Shown here: positions 23,823 to 36,500 of the stretch, one piece after another
Numbering within the stretch: position 1 is the first letter of the stretch
Layout of the letters: every line of letters begins with the position of its first letter
DNA from: Hemicordylus capensis
Lineage: Eukaryota > Chordata > Lepidosauria > Squamata > Cordylidae
Assembly (NCBI RefSeq): GCF_027244095.1
Contig: NC_069658.1
Location: forward strand, 414,558,687 to 414,622,686
Reading direction: 5' to 3'
Length of the DNA stretch: 64,000 nt
Translations under genes and position numbers: made by a program
The notes under the pieces: model-generated
Database searches by the model: none
What the model was told of the DNA's origin: nothing
The model's input: only the letters and a program-made list of their open reading frames with translations

Positions 23823-24834
23823 TAAGACATTGTTTATGAAATGGCCATGCCTGGCTATGATGGGATTGATACAAGTATAATACTGGCCAGTTTTGGGTTC
23901 TCAAGCATCTATAACATATATAGTTTCCTGCATTCAGTTTGATTTTTAAGGGGTGGTTGTGGCCCATTCAATTCTTGGCTCAGAATGGGTTAATGATATT
24001 TTACTAGTCCAGGGATGCAATTCCTATGGTATTGTTCACATCCCACTGTTTCTGATTTTATCTGATACATGGTCTAAGCTCTGCGTGCTCCTTATCTTAA
24101 GGAGCAAATATGCATTGTGGATTGTTATGCAAAAGTCAAGAATGCAACTACACCTTGTTACCTTGCAATTCTCTATTCACATACATCCCATTGAACTTCT
24201 GAGTAAACATGAATGGTATCAAGATGTTAGACTGCAGTGTATTTTCCTCCACAGACCAAGAACCCCTTACCTCATGCCATGGGCCCATAGTGCAAAGGCA
24301 TAATACACTGGCATAGGGAGCCAGTAAATATAGCTTGATTGATACTTGAGTAAATTATTCCCAACATGACTCCGTAGATTCCTTTTGAACCACTAGGTTT
24401 TATGACACCAGCCAGGTCTAACAGCCAAAACTACTGCTTCCATCCAACATAAGAGATTGGATGGAACCAGTATAAGAAGGGAATTCTCACCCCATCAGAA
24501 CATTGCAGGGTAAATGTTAACACACAGCCCTTTCCCACGCCCTACTCTGAGCAATAAATTCCTTCTTTCAGCTTTGGTAGTATACCCGAGTCTTGAAGAA
24601 CATTTCTGTGACTCTGCTGGCCACATTAAACTGTTTGCAGAACCATTAAACTGCCATCTTGACTTCATAACAAAACCTGTTTGAATGAAGACTGGGTTGA
24701 GAACTAAGAAACTGAGTGCTGTTTGTTTTATCATAAAGAGATGGAGCCACCTTCCCCATTTGTGGCAATACTGATGTGTCCTTGTTGAGAGGCAGGCTGC
24801 ATCACTGGGCTTTGCCCTGGATAGAAGAGTAAAG
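23823..24834. other. Intergenic, nothing firm
   Basis: Between the L2-like tail and a family B SINE. A diverged AAGTCCCATTGAAC-type repeat may lie near 24150-24260. Confidence 0.4.
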
Positions 24835-25075
24835 ATAATGGTAAAGTTGTGCCCTCAAGTCTGTGTCAACTCCTGGCACCCACAAAGCCCTGTGGTTTTC
24901 TTTGGCAGAATACAGGAGGCGTTTACCATTGCCTTCTCCCACACAGTGTGAGATGATGCCTTTCAGCACCTTCCTATATCACTGCTGCCTGATATAGTTG
25001 TTTCCCATATTACCAGCAACCTCTTGCTCGCTAGGCGAGTCATTTATCCGCTGTGCCATTAGATGGCTGCTAGAA
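24835..25075 (-). mobile_element. Family B SINE
   Basis: Reversed copy from GGTAAAGTTGTGCCCTCAAG to the tRNA-like head near CTTGCTCGCTAGGCGAGTCA and GCCATTAGATGGCTGC. Nearly full length and moderately diverged. Confidence 0.85.
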
Positions 25076-26483
25076 GAGTAGGCAAGACAAAGAGGAAAGT
25101 ATTTCCCCCCTCTCCCACCCCAGTTAAGAGGCATAATTGCATTTCTCCATGTACCCATATACATGATGATCACCTCCAGATGCTCAATGGTGTGTCAGTT
25201 GTTGCTCTTAATTTAAGTAATCAAATTAGATCACTTCCTCCAAGGTACCATATACACGACTAGTTATACTAGTGACATATACTATACTAATGCTTCGTGG
25301 AACTGAATGACTGACTAAATGCAAAACAAGTGCAATAGGAGATTGACATGTTAAAAGGAATAGCTCTCCTATGACCACTAGCATTCACTTTAAGTATTCC
25401 AGCTGTTTATCATTATCAGTGGACATCTCCCTATCTCTCTGTAGGCCTAATCAGACATTAAGTTATACCTGTGTTAAGATGTCACATGTGTTTGTGTGAA
25501 TACTGTCACTGCGTTCATTTGTTTTAAATGTGAACCTGGCTACTGGTCCCTCAAATGCATGTCCTGCTGTACCTGCATAATGTGTGAATAGCACCAGTGT
25601 CCAGATCTGTACATGTGTACGCTCACTGTATGCTCATTGTACAAGGGCTGAACATAATGTGTGAATAGAGCTTGTGTGTGGTTCAACTCAAGTTTTTTCC
25701 AGCTAAGATGGTGTTTAGTGAATGAACAACCCTCAACAAGTTTTATGAATGTCCAAACAAAAATCCTTGATGCATACCAATGACTGACATTGACAATACT
25801 TGTTTATATACATGTGTGAGAAATTCGGGAGAAAAAACAAGACAGCCCCATTTTGTGAATATCAGCTTGCTGCTGCTTTAATGGATTTCACTACTGGCTG
25901 TATTTTTATTTGTTGTAAGCCACCTCAAGCTTTTGCAGAAGGGGAGTACTTTAATCCATACTTTAATTTAAAAAGAGCTCATTTTGTTATCTGCTGCCTT
26001 ATATTTGTGGAGACTGAGTTTTGTGTCCCTATAGGTCAAAATGCACATGTGAGCTAGTGAAGATTTGCAGTGTGCTAGTTGAAATCTTGTGTATCTCACA
26101 ATAATGAAGGGTGAAACTTGGTCAACAGACCATGCAAGGTTTCACCTAGTTTTGAAAACCATTATACATGCTCTGAAGAGTTTAATCGGCACAAGTTAAT
26201 GGCTGCATTGTATAAAACTCATTAAAAAGGATCATTAGATTCCTACCAGGCCCAACTTTCTCCAAGAAAAACATAACAATTAGGGAGTACAAAGATATGG
26301 AGACCAATACTGGTCCTCAACTGGGATGAGATACTAATGGTAGTTTTATACTACTACTGTCCCCAAAGGCAAGCCAATTATGCAATCAGAAAAGGAGAGT
26401 ATATAGATAATGTCTGTTTTTTTAATGTACAACTCCACACAAGGAAGCCTCCAGGGAAGAGGTTTCCATTCCAAAACATGGGC
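25076..26483. other. Intergenic, nothing firm
   Basis: CATAATGTGTGAATAG occurs twice (25577-25592 region and about 75 bases later), suggesting an unclassified repeat at 25440-25690. A degraded LINE tail (GTAAGCCACCTCAAGC) lies near 25915. No gene. Confidence 0.4.
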
Positions 26484-26491
26484 CTTGGGAA

Positions 26492-27001
26492 CAGGGGCGC
26501 AACGATAGGGGGGGCAGGCAGGGCATGTGCCCTGGGCGCCACCCCAGCGGGTCACATGGGGCGGCGCCAAGAAGTGGCATCCCCCCGGATCGCCCGCCGA
26601 GTGTGGCGGCGTGCGTGCAGTGGCGATTTGGCGGTGGCGGCGGGTCGCCCGCCGAGTGCGGCGGTGGCTGGCGGCGATTGGCTGTAGCGGCCCGAGCGGC
26701 GGCAGATCACCCGCTGAGGAGTGCAGGCAGAGTGACGCCGAGGCCTGCCTTCTGGCCCGGTCGGCGGGCGATCCGATGCTGCTCGGGCCGCTACAGCCAA
26801 TCGCCATCAGCCACCAGCACACTCGGCGGGTGACCCTCCGCTGCCCGCCACCGCACTCGGCGGGCGACCCGCCGCCACCACCACTGGCGATCTGCTACCT
26901 GGGGCGCCGCCGCGCCGGCACAGGTATGTGGGGGCCAGGGGGGGGCACCATTTCAGGGCCAGAGCTTGCCCTGGGCGCCGTTCCCCCCCGATACGCCACT
27001 G
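26492..27001. mobile_element. GC-rich non-autonomous hAT-like transposon with exact 8-bp TSD
   Basis: 510 bp flanked by perfect CTTGGGAA duplications at 26484-26491 and 27002-27009. The ends are imperfect inverted repeats (CAGGGGCGCAACGATAGGGG versus CAGTGGCGTATCGGGGGGG), starting CAG as in hAT elements. The interior is very GC-rich and largely palindromic: GGCGATTGGCTGTAGCGG near 26672 has its complement near 26785. The open frames crossing it are by-products of high GC, not genes. It is inserted in another repeat of the AAGTCCCATTGAAC family. Confidence 0.85.
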
Positions 27002-27009
27002 CTTGGGAA

Positions 27010-28432
27010 TAAGTCCCATTGAACCAAGTAAGAGTTCAAAAATAATTATGCACAAGATCATACTACAATTGTCATTGGGCTACACCTAAGTACAGAATAT
27101 TTGTGCCGCTTTTTTGGTAGTTAAGAGCATCCTTTTTTGAATGATTTATATTTGTAAATCTCCCAGAGTGGCATATGCCAGAATGACTACCTAAGAACTT
27201 AACAATAAGGACAATACTATAATAGAAGTCTTCATTCCAAGCAGATTACTCTGGGATGCTTTCTTACCAGAAAAAAGCAGTTTGGCCTTGTATTGTCAGT
27301 TATATGTGCACCTTGTAACTAGGAAACCACTCCATACTGCATAAAGGCACCTCTCTAGCTTTATTCAACATAGACTCTGAATTAGCTTTGCCTCTACTGG
27401 TTTTCCTATAAACACTATGACTGAGGATGCCACTTTGTCAGGTGCATAAATATTAGAGTTAATTCTTGTGGTAGGTAGCAACACTATAGTCCAAGTCTAA
27501 ACCTTAAAAAAAAAAAAGATTGGGGGGACTGAAACCCCAACTCCTTGTGTCTTCAGTAACATCCAGTGGAACTAATCAATTTGGATCAAAGACTGGAGAA
27601 AGCCATACTTGTTTCAAGTTACTATACCTTTTCTGAAGGAGGCTGGGATCAGCCCTTGCCTATGGTAGTTTTATTTAGGTAATGATTGGAACCAATATAA
27701 TATGGAACCAAACTCCCATTGTTGCAGCAAGTGGTGATATAAGGTCTAACATTTTGAAGCCAAAATATTAAATTCTAGCTTAGAAGACATGTTCAGGCCC
27801 CTACTGAACCATAGATATGACACTGGACAAGTAATAAATTACAGACTCCAAGGAACAATGCATAATATCCCCTCCCACTTTTTGAGAGGGGAGGGAAGAA
27901 AAAAGGAAAATATTCCCTTTTGGAGAACAATATAAGTTTGTTCATTCCCTCCCTCCTCCCAAATAGGCAGTTTTATTCCATTTCTAGTTTGTCTGGTTTC
28001 TGACAGATATCTCCTTTAACACCAAAAATAGCAATTGTGCAGTAAGATATTCTTGAAGCTGCTTTGTCAGTGTTTTTTCTTTAAAAGTAGTGTAAAATTG
28101 AATTAAAATTTTAATAAAATCCTGTTTGAAGGGTTAGCATTCCAGACAGACAACTTATCCAACAGTACCATCTACTGGCCATTTTGTTGAAACACAACCA
28201 AGGTTGTCAGTTTTAAGACAAATGATACAAGGTTTTCAAGGACCATTTGGCTACTTGTTCTATCTCTCTTTCAGGACCTTTTTGCCCACCTGCTCGCTCT
28301 CTCTTACCAATATTTAAACAGCTGTACTAAGAATCCTATAGCAGGAAGAATCATCTAGGTGTAAAATGAATGCAGCTTGGCAAACAATAAACTGAGGAGC
28401 CACTTTTTAGCTCCAAGTATACAGCCTGCAGC
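27010..28432. other. Intergenic, nothing recognised
   Basis: AT-rich, with a poly-A run near 27507-27518. The first 60 bases are the remainder of an AAGTCCCATTGAAC-type repeat cut by the hAT-like element. Confidence 0.4.
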
Positions 28433-28680
28433 CACCTAATGGCGCAGTAGGGAAGCAACTTGTCTAGGGAGCAAGAGGTTGCTGGTTTGAATCCCCGCTG
28501 GGGTGTTTCCCAGACTATGAGAAACATCTATATTGGGCAGCAGCGATATAGGAAGGTGCTGAAAGTCATCATCATCTCATACTGCGCAGGAGATGGCAAT
28601 GGTAAACCCCTCCTGTAAACCACATGGCTCTGTGATCACCAGGAGTCAACGACGACTCTACGCCACAACTTTATACACCA
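28433..28680 (+). mobile_element. tRNA-derived SINE, family B, near full length
   Basis: Head with GGCGCAGTAGGGAAGCAACT and B-box GCTGGTTTGAATCCCC, then GGCAGCAGCGATATAGGAAG, then CAATGGTAAACCCCTCCTGT and the end CACCAGGAGTCAACGACGAC. It is the longest copy here of a family with three minus-strand relatives at 10.8, 24.8 and 54.9 kb. Confidence 0.85.
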
Positions 28681-28883
28681 TGCAGAACACAGCTCATGAC
28701 AAGCAAGAAGTCATTTTAACTAGAAATGGGTAAGATGCTCTGCTAACTCAAAGAAACACCTTTTAAAGTGCTGGTTCTTATATTTAGCATGGGGAGAGCA
28801 ATTGGCCCCCTTCAGCCTACTGGCACAGCATCCCTCCAGTGGCTGTTGCTAGTGTCACTGTCTACCTTTGTGCTTTTATAAGG

Positions 28884-29042
28884 CAGTGGTTCCCAACCTG
28901 TGATCCAGAGACCACTGGTGGTCAGGAGTGTACTGCAGATGGTCTGTGGGGATGGGAAAAATGTTTAAAATGGCTTGCTTACATGGTGGTCCATCACTGC
29001 AATAATGTGGTCCACATAAAAGGAAAGGGTTGGGAACTGCTG
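28884..29042. mobile_element. hAT-like (MER5/Charlie-type) short element
   Basis: 159 bp, left end CAGTGGTTCCCAACCTG and right end, inverted, CAGCAGTTCCCAACCC. These ends are typical of hAT-Charlie non-autonomous elements. Flanks match at only 5 of 8 bases, so the copy is old. Confidence 0.65.
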
Positions 29043-29654
29043 CTACAAGAGTTTCTGCTTCTTTAAGTACAAAGGATGTCTCAGAATTGTGTATTGAGTG
29101 CTTTCAGCAAGAATGCTAGTGCTACTTACCCTGAAGCTGGAAGGCAGCTATTGAACATGGTCCAAGTTATTCAGGCTTGGAAGTATATGCCAAGGGTTCA
29201 TGAAGTCCCCTGCCCCGCTTATGGCACCTCTGCTCCACCTTAGAAGGCGAGGCGGCCTTCCACCCCAAGCAGAGAATATATGGGAGGCAACATTAGCTGG
29301 AAGTCTAGTGCCCAGCATTTAGGAGCTGGTTGCTTTATTCGGTCTCCCTACAAGAGGCTTAAATAAAACTTCTTTCCATGAACAAGTGAGCAATGATAAT
29401 GATCATTTGGCTCTTGAGCTCATACATTTGCTGCCCAGTATCTCTAGGAGTAATTTACAAACTGATGCACTATGTTTCATTGGGAACTTAGATTAAGCTC
29501 CCAAAGAGCACATTCCTATTAACTCTTTCAAATGTTGCCACCTTTTTTCAAGAAAGTTTGTCAGGGTGGAAATTTCCATAGTACTAGTGCATGGAAATTT
29601 TTAATGCCCATCCTGCAGTGAACCATGTTTCAGAAGACAGCCATAGATAAGACT

Positions 29655-29745
29655 ATGGCTGTAATCCTATGAACACTTACTTAGGAAAAAGTCCTATTGA
29701 AAAGTAGGACTGCCAAGTAAACAAGGGTAGGATCTTGCTATAACT
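29655..29745. repeat. Palindromic interspersed repeat (AAGTCCCATTGAAC type)
   Basis: GGCTGTAATCCTATGAACAC + TTACTTAGG, AAAGTCCTATTGAAAAG and a degraded second arm. Diverged member of the family; other diverged copies lie near 27001-27070, 39475-39590 and 58563-58640. Confidence 0.55.
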
Positions 29746-30489
29746 GCACTCCCCCTTTCAACATATTAAAAGGAATTTATATCAGATAGCTGTGTGTCCT
29801 AACCTACTCAGTTCTTCATTTGTTACTGGATCAAGCCTGTACTGCTTTCTAACCTTTACTTTTTTGTGGGGAGAAGATTCTAGATGACATTTATCTAGCT
29901 GTATCTTTCATGCTGGTTCTTTTACCTCCTCTTACAATACAAAGACATTTGCTACAGGGCTTGGCTCAAGGGTTGTTTGGTTGTGAGGTATTTTAATGTT
30001 ACTCTGGGCAACTTTAAATTGTCACCAATACCCTTACAGTATGTTTAAGGGGAAATTAATTCATGTTCACTGATTTAGACTATGGAGCCCTAGATGCCCC
30101 AGTGGGCTAACTAAAGAAGCTGTCTCCTAGGCAATGTGGAGAGCATATCTTGAAGAGACGGATCTCAGGTGGCCACCTATATGGTTGGACTGGCCCTACT
30201 GACCAGATTGTGTCTCAAGAGACAACTCTGCACTTCTATCAAATGGATGAGTCAAGTTATAGCACCCTTTGTCCCTTGCAAAAAGTCATTTTACACTGGT
30301 CAAAATCCCCCCACCCCAGCTTCTATTCAGATCCAATGAAGCCACTTCTTAAATCACAATAAAGCAGCAAGTTCATCTAATACACTGATTTTTTTTGTTT
30401 ACTTACATTAAATACATCGGTAAATCAGCAGTTGAATCCTGTTACCATGATTGTTATTTTAAATGCAATGTAAGAGCTTTCTCAAGCAA

Positions 30490-33475
30490 AAAAAAAAAAG
30501 ATCAGAAGAGTAGAGTAAGTGGAAGAAAAAGGTGTTTGGGGGGGGGGGGTTAAAGTAAAAGCTGCAGTGTCCTCACTTGGTCCAGGATTGAGCCAGGAAA
30601 CAGTAACAAACATTTGTAGGCAACAACTGAAGACATGAGGGTATTTGTGTGTTTAAATAGTCTTTTTGTTTTGTCATGAGCTGAGAGCAAAACAGCACCT
30701 TAGCTGTGTCGGAAGGGAAGATGGCATGCTTATTCACCTGCTCCTAGATCCTCCAGAGTGGCTGCAAATGTCACATGTGCAAAACAAAGCATGGAACTGT
30801 CAGTGAAGTAGATTTACAGTTATTCCAACCGAAGACGCAAGACTCCATTTCAGGATACAGAGCTCTGCCCCAAGAGAGTAATGGAGGTGGAGAGTCTGAA
30901 ACAAAGTATGTGGAAAGTGCTGGAGTACTCCTAAAGTAATCTAGTCTTTACTAACAACCAACAACATCAGAAGCTGAATGCATGATGGTGGTAAGGAATC
31001 AGATTACTTTTTAAGAACCAAGTCTGCACTCCTGTCAACTGAATGAGGCAAGATGTTGCAGCACCTGTCACTTTTAGCTTTGAATATTTTTTACTACAGG
31101 CTTGAGGAAAGAAATCAATTTGGCTCCTTCTTTGTTTCTACTTCAATATAACCACTACCACTAGAAAGCCGTTTCAAAGGCAGCAGAAGAATACCACATG
31201 TCTATAGCAGTGCAGGAGCAAACAGTTCCAATTTGTAGTGAAAAGCAACCTTAAGTTGTAAACACATGTTGTCTGGGAGGAGATCAATCTAAACTGTACA
31301 GGGCATGGGACAGTAGATGCAAGACTAGAATACAGGTGCTAAATATGTGCAAAAATTAGAGCGTTTAAAGCCATGCCTGGATCGGGGCGGGGGGGGGGGG
31401 GGAGAAAGAGAGAGTGTGTGTAAGCATGATCTATTCCAATTGTTGCCACAGCAGGGTTTAACTATAGGGACAGACACCTGTGGGAAGCCTGCATGGGGTA
31501 CACATGAGAGTATACTGTGAGATGCTCTGGCCGGTAAACAGCTGACTTGGAACCAAACCTGATCACCACCTGCAGAACTTTTTCACCTTAGAAGCTGTAC
31601 TGCTGCTTGAGGCTCTAAGAATATGGGGAGGAGAGAGGAGAAGGTGCTACTGACCCCATGAAGGCCACTGTTGGAAGTAGAGCCATTACTTACAAAGATA
31701 CTCAACTGCTGCTAGCTATTCAAACAGCAGAAGGCGGGTGAGAGATGGTAGCATGCTTCGTCTTACAGATCAGCACTAGTATCTACAGCGAAATTTAAAA
31801 AGCTCTTATTTTTAGCTAATAGCAGGGAAGTAAAAATCCCACAAGGAATACCCCCCCCCCTCAAATTTTACATACAAATTTGTGCTGTACTATTTACAGA
31901 GAAAATTGAACACAACAGGGCTGAGTATGTTTAATTCAAACAGTCTTCTCAAAGTTTAGACAGCCCTTGAGGTCTGACAGGCAAACACAGACGGGACTGC
32001 TCCACCACTCCAGACTACCACCCCTCAACACTGTCATAAATAGGGCAAGACTGAGTTTGTACACGAGGAGATTCCACAATGGTGTAAGGGGGAACAGTCA
32101 CAAGGCAAGCAGGGTGCTCCCTGTCTGGGAAAAGGGTACAGGAAATACAGTACTGGCCCTCCTATTAGCCTCTCTTCTCCCATCTAGCATGCCATTTCTC
32201 ACTCTCCTGCACATCACAGCCCCACTGCCCAAAGCTTTGCATTACATCTGCATCATTCTATCATGAAGGACAGGCCTTTCCCAGCTCCGTGAAGGATGCC
32301 ATGGCCCTTCTCTTTTTGGCAACTTAGAACAAAATTCGACTACATGGACAGTGCTGTGCATACAGTATGTTACAGCCAGGTGTGGGCCGAGCAGGTAATA
32401 TCAAAAGAAAACCTGGACAGGCTTCTGTACTGTAGGCCAAGAGAACAAAGAGCTTGTTCTCCTTTGCGCATTCTTGCTTCAGATAAGCTTGTCACACCTG
32501 TTTTGAGCAGAGCACAGAATATCCCTACTGGGCCTCTGATAACTGAAGTGCAGCCCACAGACCATCACCTGCAAAACACGAGGGGAGAAACAACAGTAGC
32601 CTTGTGATTTCGAACACTAGTTGTATATATCAGTTTGGATGATGGCTAAATGAGGACTGTCTCCCTCTTACTGTCCCAGCCACTAAGGCATCGATTAACT
32701 GCTATCAGAGGATTTGGGGAAACTACTTCATATACTCTATGTTCATCAACACATGATTTTTGTATTCATCCCACTGAGACCTAGGGCCACATTCATGTCA
32801 CTGCAAGCAAAACACTAGTGATAGTTCAGATAAAAACTTCCTCTCCACCCAGTCACAAAAGGCTGCCCTGGAAAAAATAATTAAGGACACTGCAGCTTTT
32901 CTGAACACTGAAAATAAATGAAATAAAAAAATGAATGCAGAGAAACACCTCAGAAAAACTCAGCATTTTCTGAGGAAAACCATTAACCTTGCTCTTAAAA
33001 ATGAATCTACAAGAATTAAGTTCTCCCTCGCTTGTGACCTGTCCCCACAGCATGAAACAAAAGAAAGGGAGGTGGAGGTGAAGAGAGGGTGGATGTTATA
33101 GGACTGAGAACACAGATTTTTATCAGACCAAAGACAGGGGTGCAGAGAGGGGAGGCGTATCATATGGAAGATAACAGAGCAGAGGAATCCAAGTAAGTAG
33201 GTCGCTATTTGCACCTATAATACAAAGTGAAGAAGAGTTTGTTTTGGAAGTTTAGTCCCCGGTCGGTCTATCTCCACTTTCCTTGGGGTGGTGGTAACAG
33301 ACGTCTGGTGGTAGTTTCTGAAGCATTAGAAGTGCAGTTAAAACGGAGCTCTCAGGAGAAGGAAGGGGGCCGGCTTCCAAGTGTGCCGATGCTGTTATTG
33401 GAGGTGAGGTGTGGTGGAGTGGGGTGGGAATGGAGGTTATATCTTATCTCTCGCTGGCTGCTTTAACACCACCGT
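30490..33475 (-). other. RAB5B: Probable RAB5B 3' UTR region
   Basis: About 3 kb downstream of the RAB5B stop, largely free of recognisable repeats and with no other gene. Mammalian RAB5B has a multi-kilobase 3' UTR. The best minus-strand poly(A)-like hexamer noticed is ATTAAA at 31935-31930, but the true end is not set. Homopolymer runs lie at 30538-30549 (G) and 31389-31402 (G). Confidence 0.35.
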
Positions 33476-33591
33476 TTAGTTGCTACAACACTGGCTCTTG
33501 TTCTGCTGGGACTGCTCATGAAGGTCCACACCTCGATTCCGACCCACGGCACCACCTGTGCTCTGGGGTTCGCTCTTTGGCAGCTTCTTAG
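33476..33591 (-). CDS. RAB5B: RAB5B last coding exon
   Basis: Acceptor CCCCCTGCTTTAG, then [20 protein letters not shown] and [18 protein letters not shown], then TAA at 33478-33476. The hypervariable tail is nearly that of human RAB5B and ends with the double-cysteine prenylation site. Confidence 0.95.
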
Positions 33592-36500
33592 CTAAAGCAG
33601 GGGGAAAAGACATGTTGGTGAAGGAGGCACAGGGAATGGCAGGGAGAGAACAGCTATTTAATCCCTACACGAGGCAAAATTCTGTTTAAGAAGGGAATTT
33701 GAAATATTTTAGGATAGTATACACAAGGCAATTCTACAAGTGAGCATTCCCAACCATTCCTCGTATATATTTTCAAGACAAGCATAATATACTCAACTAG
33801 GCAATCACCAATACAAATGGCAGCACAGCACTGATCACAGTGGCATACATTGCTTATGCAAAGAAAAAAATAATGTGTGAACCAAAGGCCAAGGTCACGC
33901 AAAACCATAGTTTTCATGAGACAACCCCCCAATTCTGCATATGAAAAGGAACCCCTCCCCTCTCTTCAGCTACCATTTTGAAGATACCAGGCATCAAGGG
34001 AGCTCTTCACCATCTCACCTATTTTTAATGGTCCAAAGGATAATCTTAGCAGAGTCGTCTGCTGTGCTTGAATTGCTCTACTTTTGTACCAATATCGTTC
34101 AAGACAGGAATTCTGCAGCAGGGACTGACAAATGGCAACTGCACTGACAACACTGATGCCAGAGAGGCAGCAGAGGCACTACATATACTGAGAGAGCAGG
34201 CTTGCTTGTTGAAGTCTTGTCACAATGCTGCCATCATGGATAGATTTAAGGTAACTAAGAACAGGTGTTAAAAATGGGAAGCTAGGTCAGTATGAATTGA
34301 GAGACACCTATCAGCACTTTAACGGATTATAAAGCAAAGGAGGTACACATCACTTATCCCTCTAAATTAGATCTGGTGTTCTGCTAACCTCAGTTGACCA
34401 CAGGGGTGGAGGGCATGTTTCCCTAGCTTCCCCCAAAGTCTGAATTTAAACTTGTTTACTTCATGAGTGTTTACAGAAACCTAGGCTGGAGACAGGGAAT
34501 TACTAACTTAATCTGTCCTCAGCCTTTTCAATTCCCTATTATTTGCCAGCATCTGGAAAATTTGAAGTACAAGAAAGAAAGCAAGTAGAGGTGTCACCAT
34601 ATCAGCTATTACTAGCAACTCCTTCTGCTGGACAGAGCAAGTAGAGCAGCCTCCATTCACAGATCAGTAGAGAAGGAGAGACAACTCAGTCTGACAGAAT
34701 ACACTCAGGTAAACAGTCAGGAAAAGTGCCCAGAATGTGACTGGCTTCCTCCCTCTTGCAGCCCCATCCAATCACTCTTTCACTCTGTTGATGAGGGAAA
34801 TCCCTAACCTGGTTATTTGCCTGGTTGGGGATTTCTTTGCCCAACTGGGTGAATGAGCAGCCTGCACATTTCACTTACAGCTGGGGAGGGGCCAGAAGAT
34901 AGCAAGAGCAAGAGAGCAAGCAGGTAACAATGTAATTGCAGCTCACTCTCTGCTCCACCATCTCATTAGATGAACATTTGCAAAATGCTTCTTGTTCTCT
35001 GCCCCCACCATTTGCATTTACCAGAACAGGCAAAAAAAGCAGTATCTGGTATAATATTGGCATCAATCGATGGCTGTTGGGTAACAACTTTAGAAATCAA
35101 GAGGTCGTGAGTCTCAATGCCCAACTTGATGTAAAACTGCAGGAGCTAACTAATGGAATGTCTTAGGAGTTACCTATTGCCAGGAAGAGATCATTAACAT
35201 TCATTGCTGTCTTGGCTGATGTCTCCATAAACAATAAACTGTTGTCATCTGCATAGGCCTGGGCCTCCTACAAGAGAATCAGACACAAGAAGCAGAACAT
35301 TACACGTTTTGGATAAGACAGAATGAACTGCGAAGAGAGCCAGTGTGGTGTAGTGATTAGAGTGCTGGACTAGAATTGGGGAGACCCGAGTTCAAATCCC
35401 CATTCAGCCATGAAACTAGCTGGGTGACTATGGGCCAGTCACTTCTCTCTCAGCCTAACCTACTTCACAGGGTTGTTGTGAAAGAGAAACTCAAGTATGT
35501 AGTACACCGCTCTGGGCTCCTGGGAGGAAGAGAAGGATATAAATGTCAACAACAACAACAACAACAGGGCAGGCAGGTTTGTTCAATTTTCACGAAAAAT
35601 ACACAATGAAGTAACCCAAGGATGAAGTATTCTGTTCAGCTCTGAATAAAGTGAGCCTGGGAAATTGACTAGGGAAAAGGAGACAGGAACTTGATAGAAG
35701 CCTGCCAGGATGTTTCTAACCAACCTGTTTTTGAAGTGCAATTCATAACTCCAAGTCAGACCTGCACAACAGACGGTCTGGGGCCAGATCCACAGAGATG
35801 TTTCTGCTGGCCTACAGATAGGAATATCCAACAGTAGGAGCCGTGACGCGTTCTTGGCCTGCCTTGCTGATGGGCAGCTGCGGTTAAATGCAGTTGGCTG
35901 CTTGAGACCAGATGCCCTCTCCCTCTGGGCTGGAACACACTGACACCATCCTTCACCCCTTCCTCCTCCTCACTTTTATCCCCTGACTCCAACCTGGGCT
36001 CGGCATGCACCCAGGTGCCCCACTAACTGAGCAGAGAAAGGGCCTATTTTCTGACCATGATTCTTGATTGAAGTTGTGGGTCCCATGAGAAGAGATCCAT
36101 ATGGAACAAATCATTGCTTTCATTAATATTTAATTGTAATGTAAATTAATGCACTGAAAATTTACCTCAGCACACCAAGGCATGGGGTGTCTCTGGCCCA
36201 CCAAGGCTTTTGAGTTGTGTAGGCCTTCTCTAAGTGGATCACAAAATCTGACATGTATGCGTGTGTGTGGATGTCATGTTAGATGCAAGTAGCTTTCCAA
36301 GGTTGCAGTCCTGCAAGTCTTAGCTAAGAGTAAATGGTAACTGATCCAGAGTACTATCTTAGATTCACAATTCACTGTTTATGTGGGAATGGAAAACTGT
36401 TCTTTTAATGCTGCCCCACTTCAAAAATCTACATAAGACAAAGGAAGCTGTGTGGTTTCTCTTTACAGGGAAAGACCCTGTGAGAATACCAATCAAAGAG

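Noticed and set aside
26346-27061. Several long overlapping frames on both strands (up to about 160 codons)
   Set aside because: They lie within the GC-rich hAT-like element, where stops are rare. Composition is repetitive and no domain is seen.
28433-28500. tRNA-like head with B-box
   Set aside because: It is continuous with a SINE body, and related SINE copies lie elsewhere in the window; not a functional tRNA gene.
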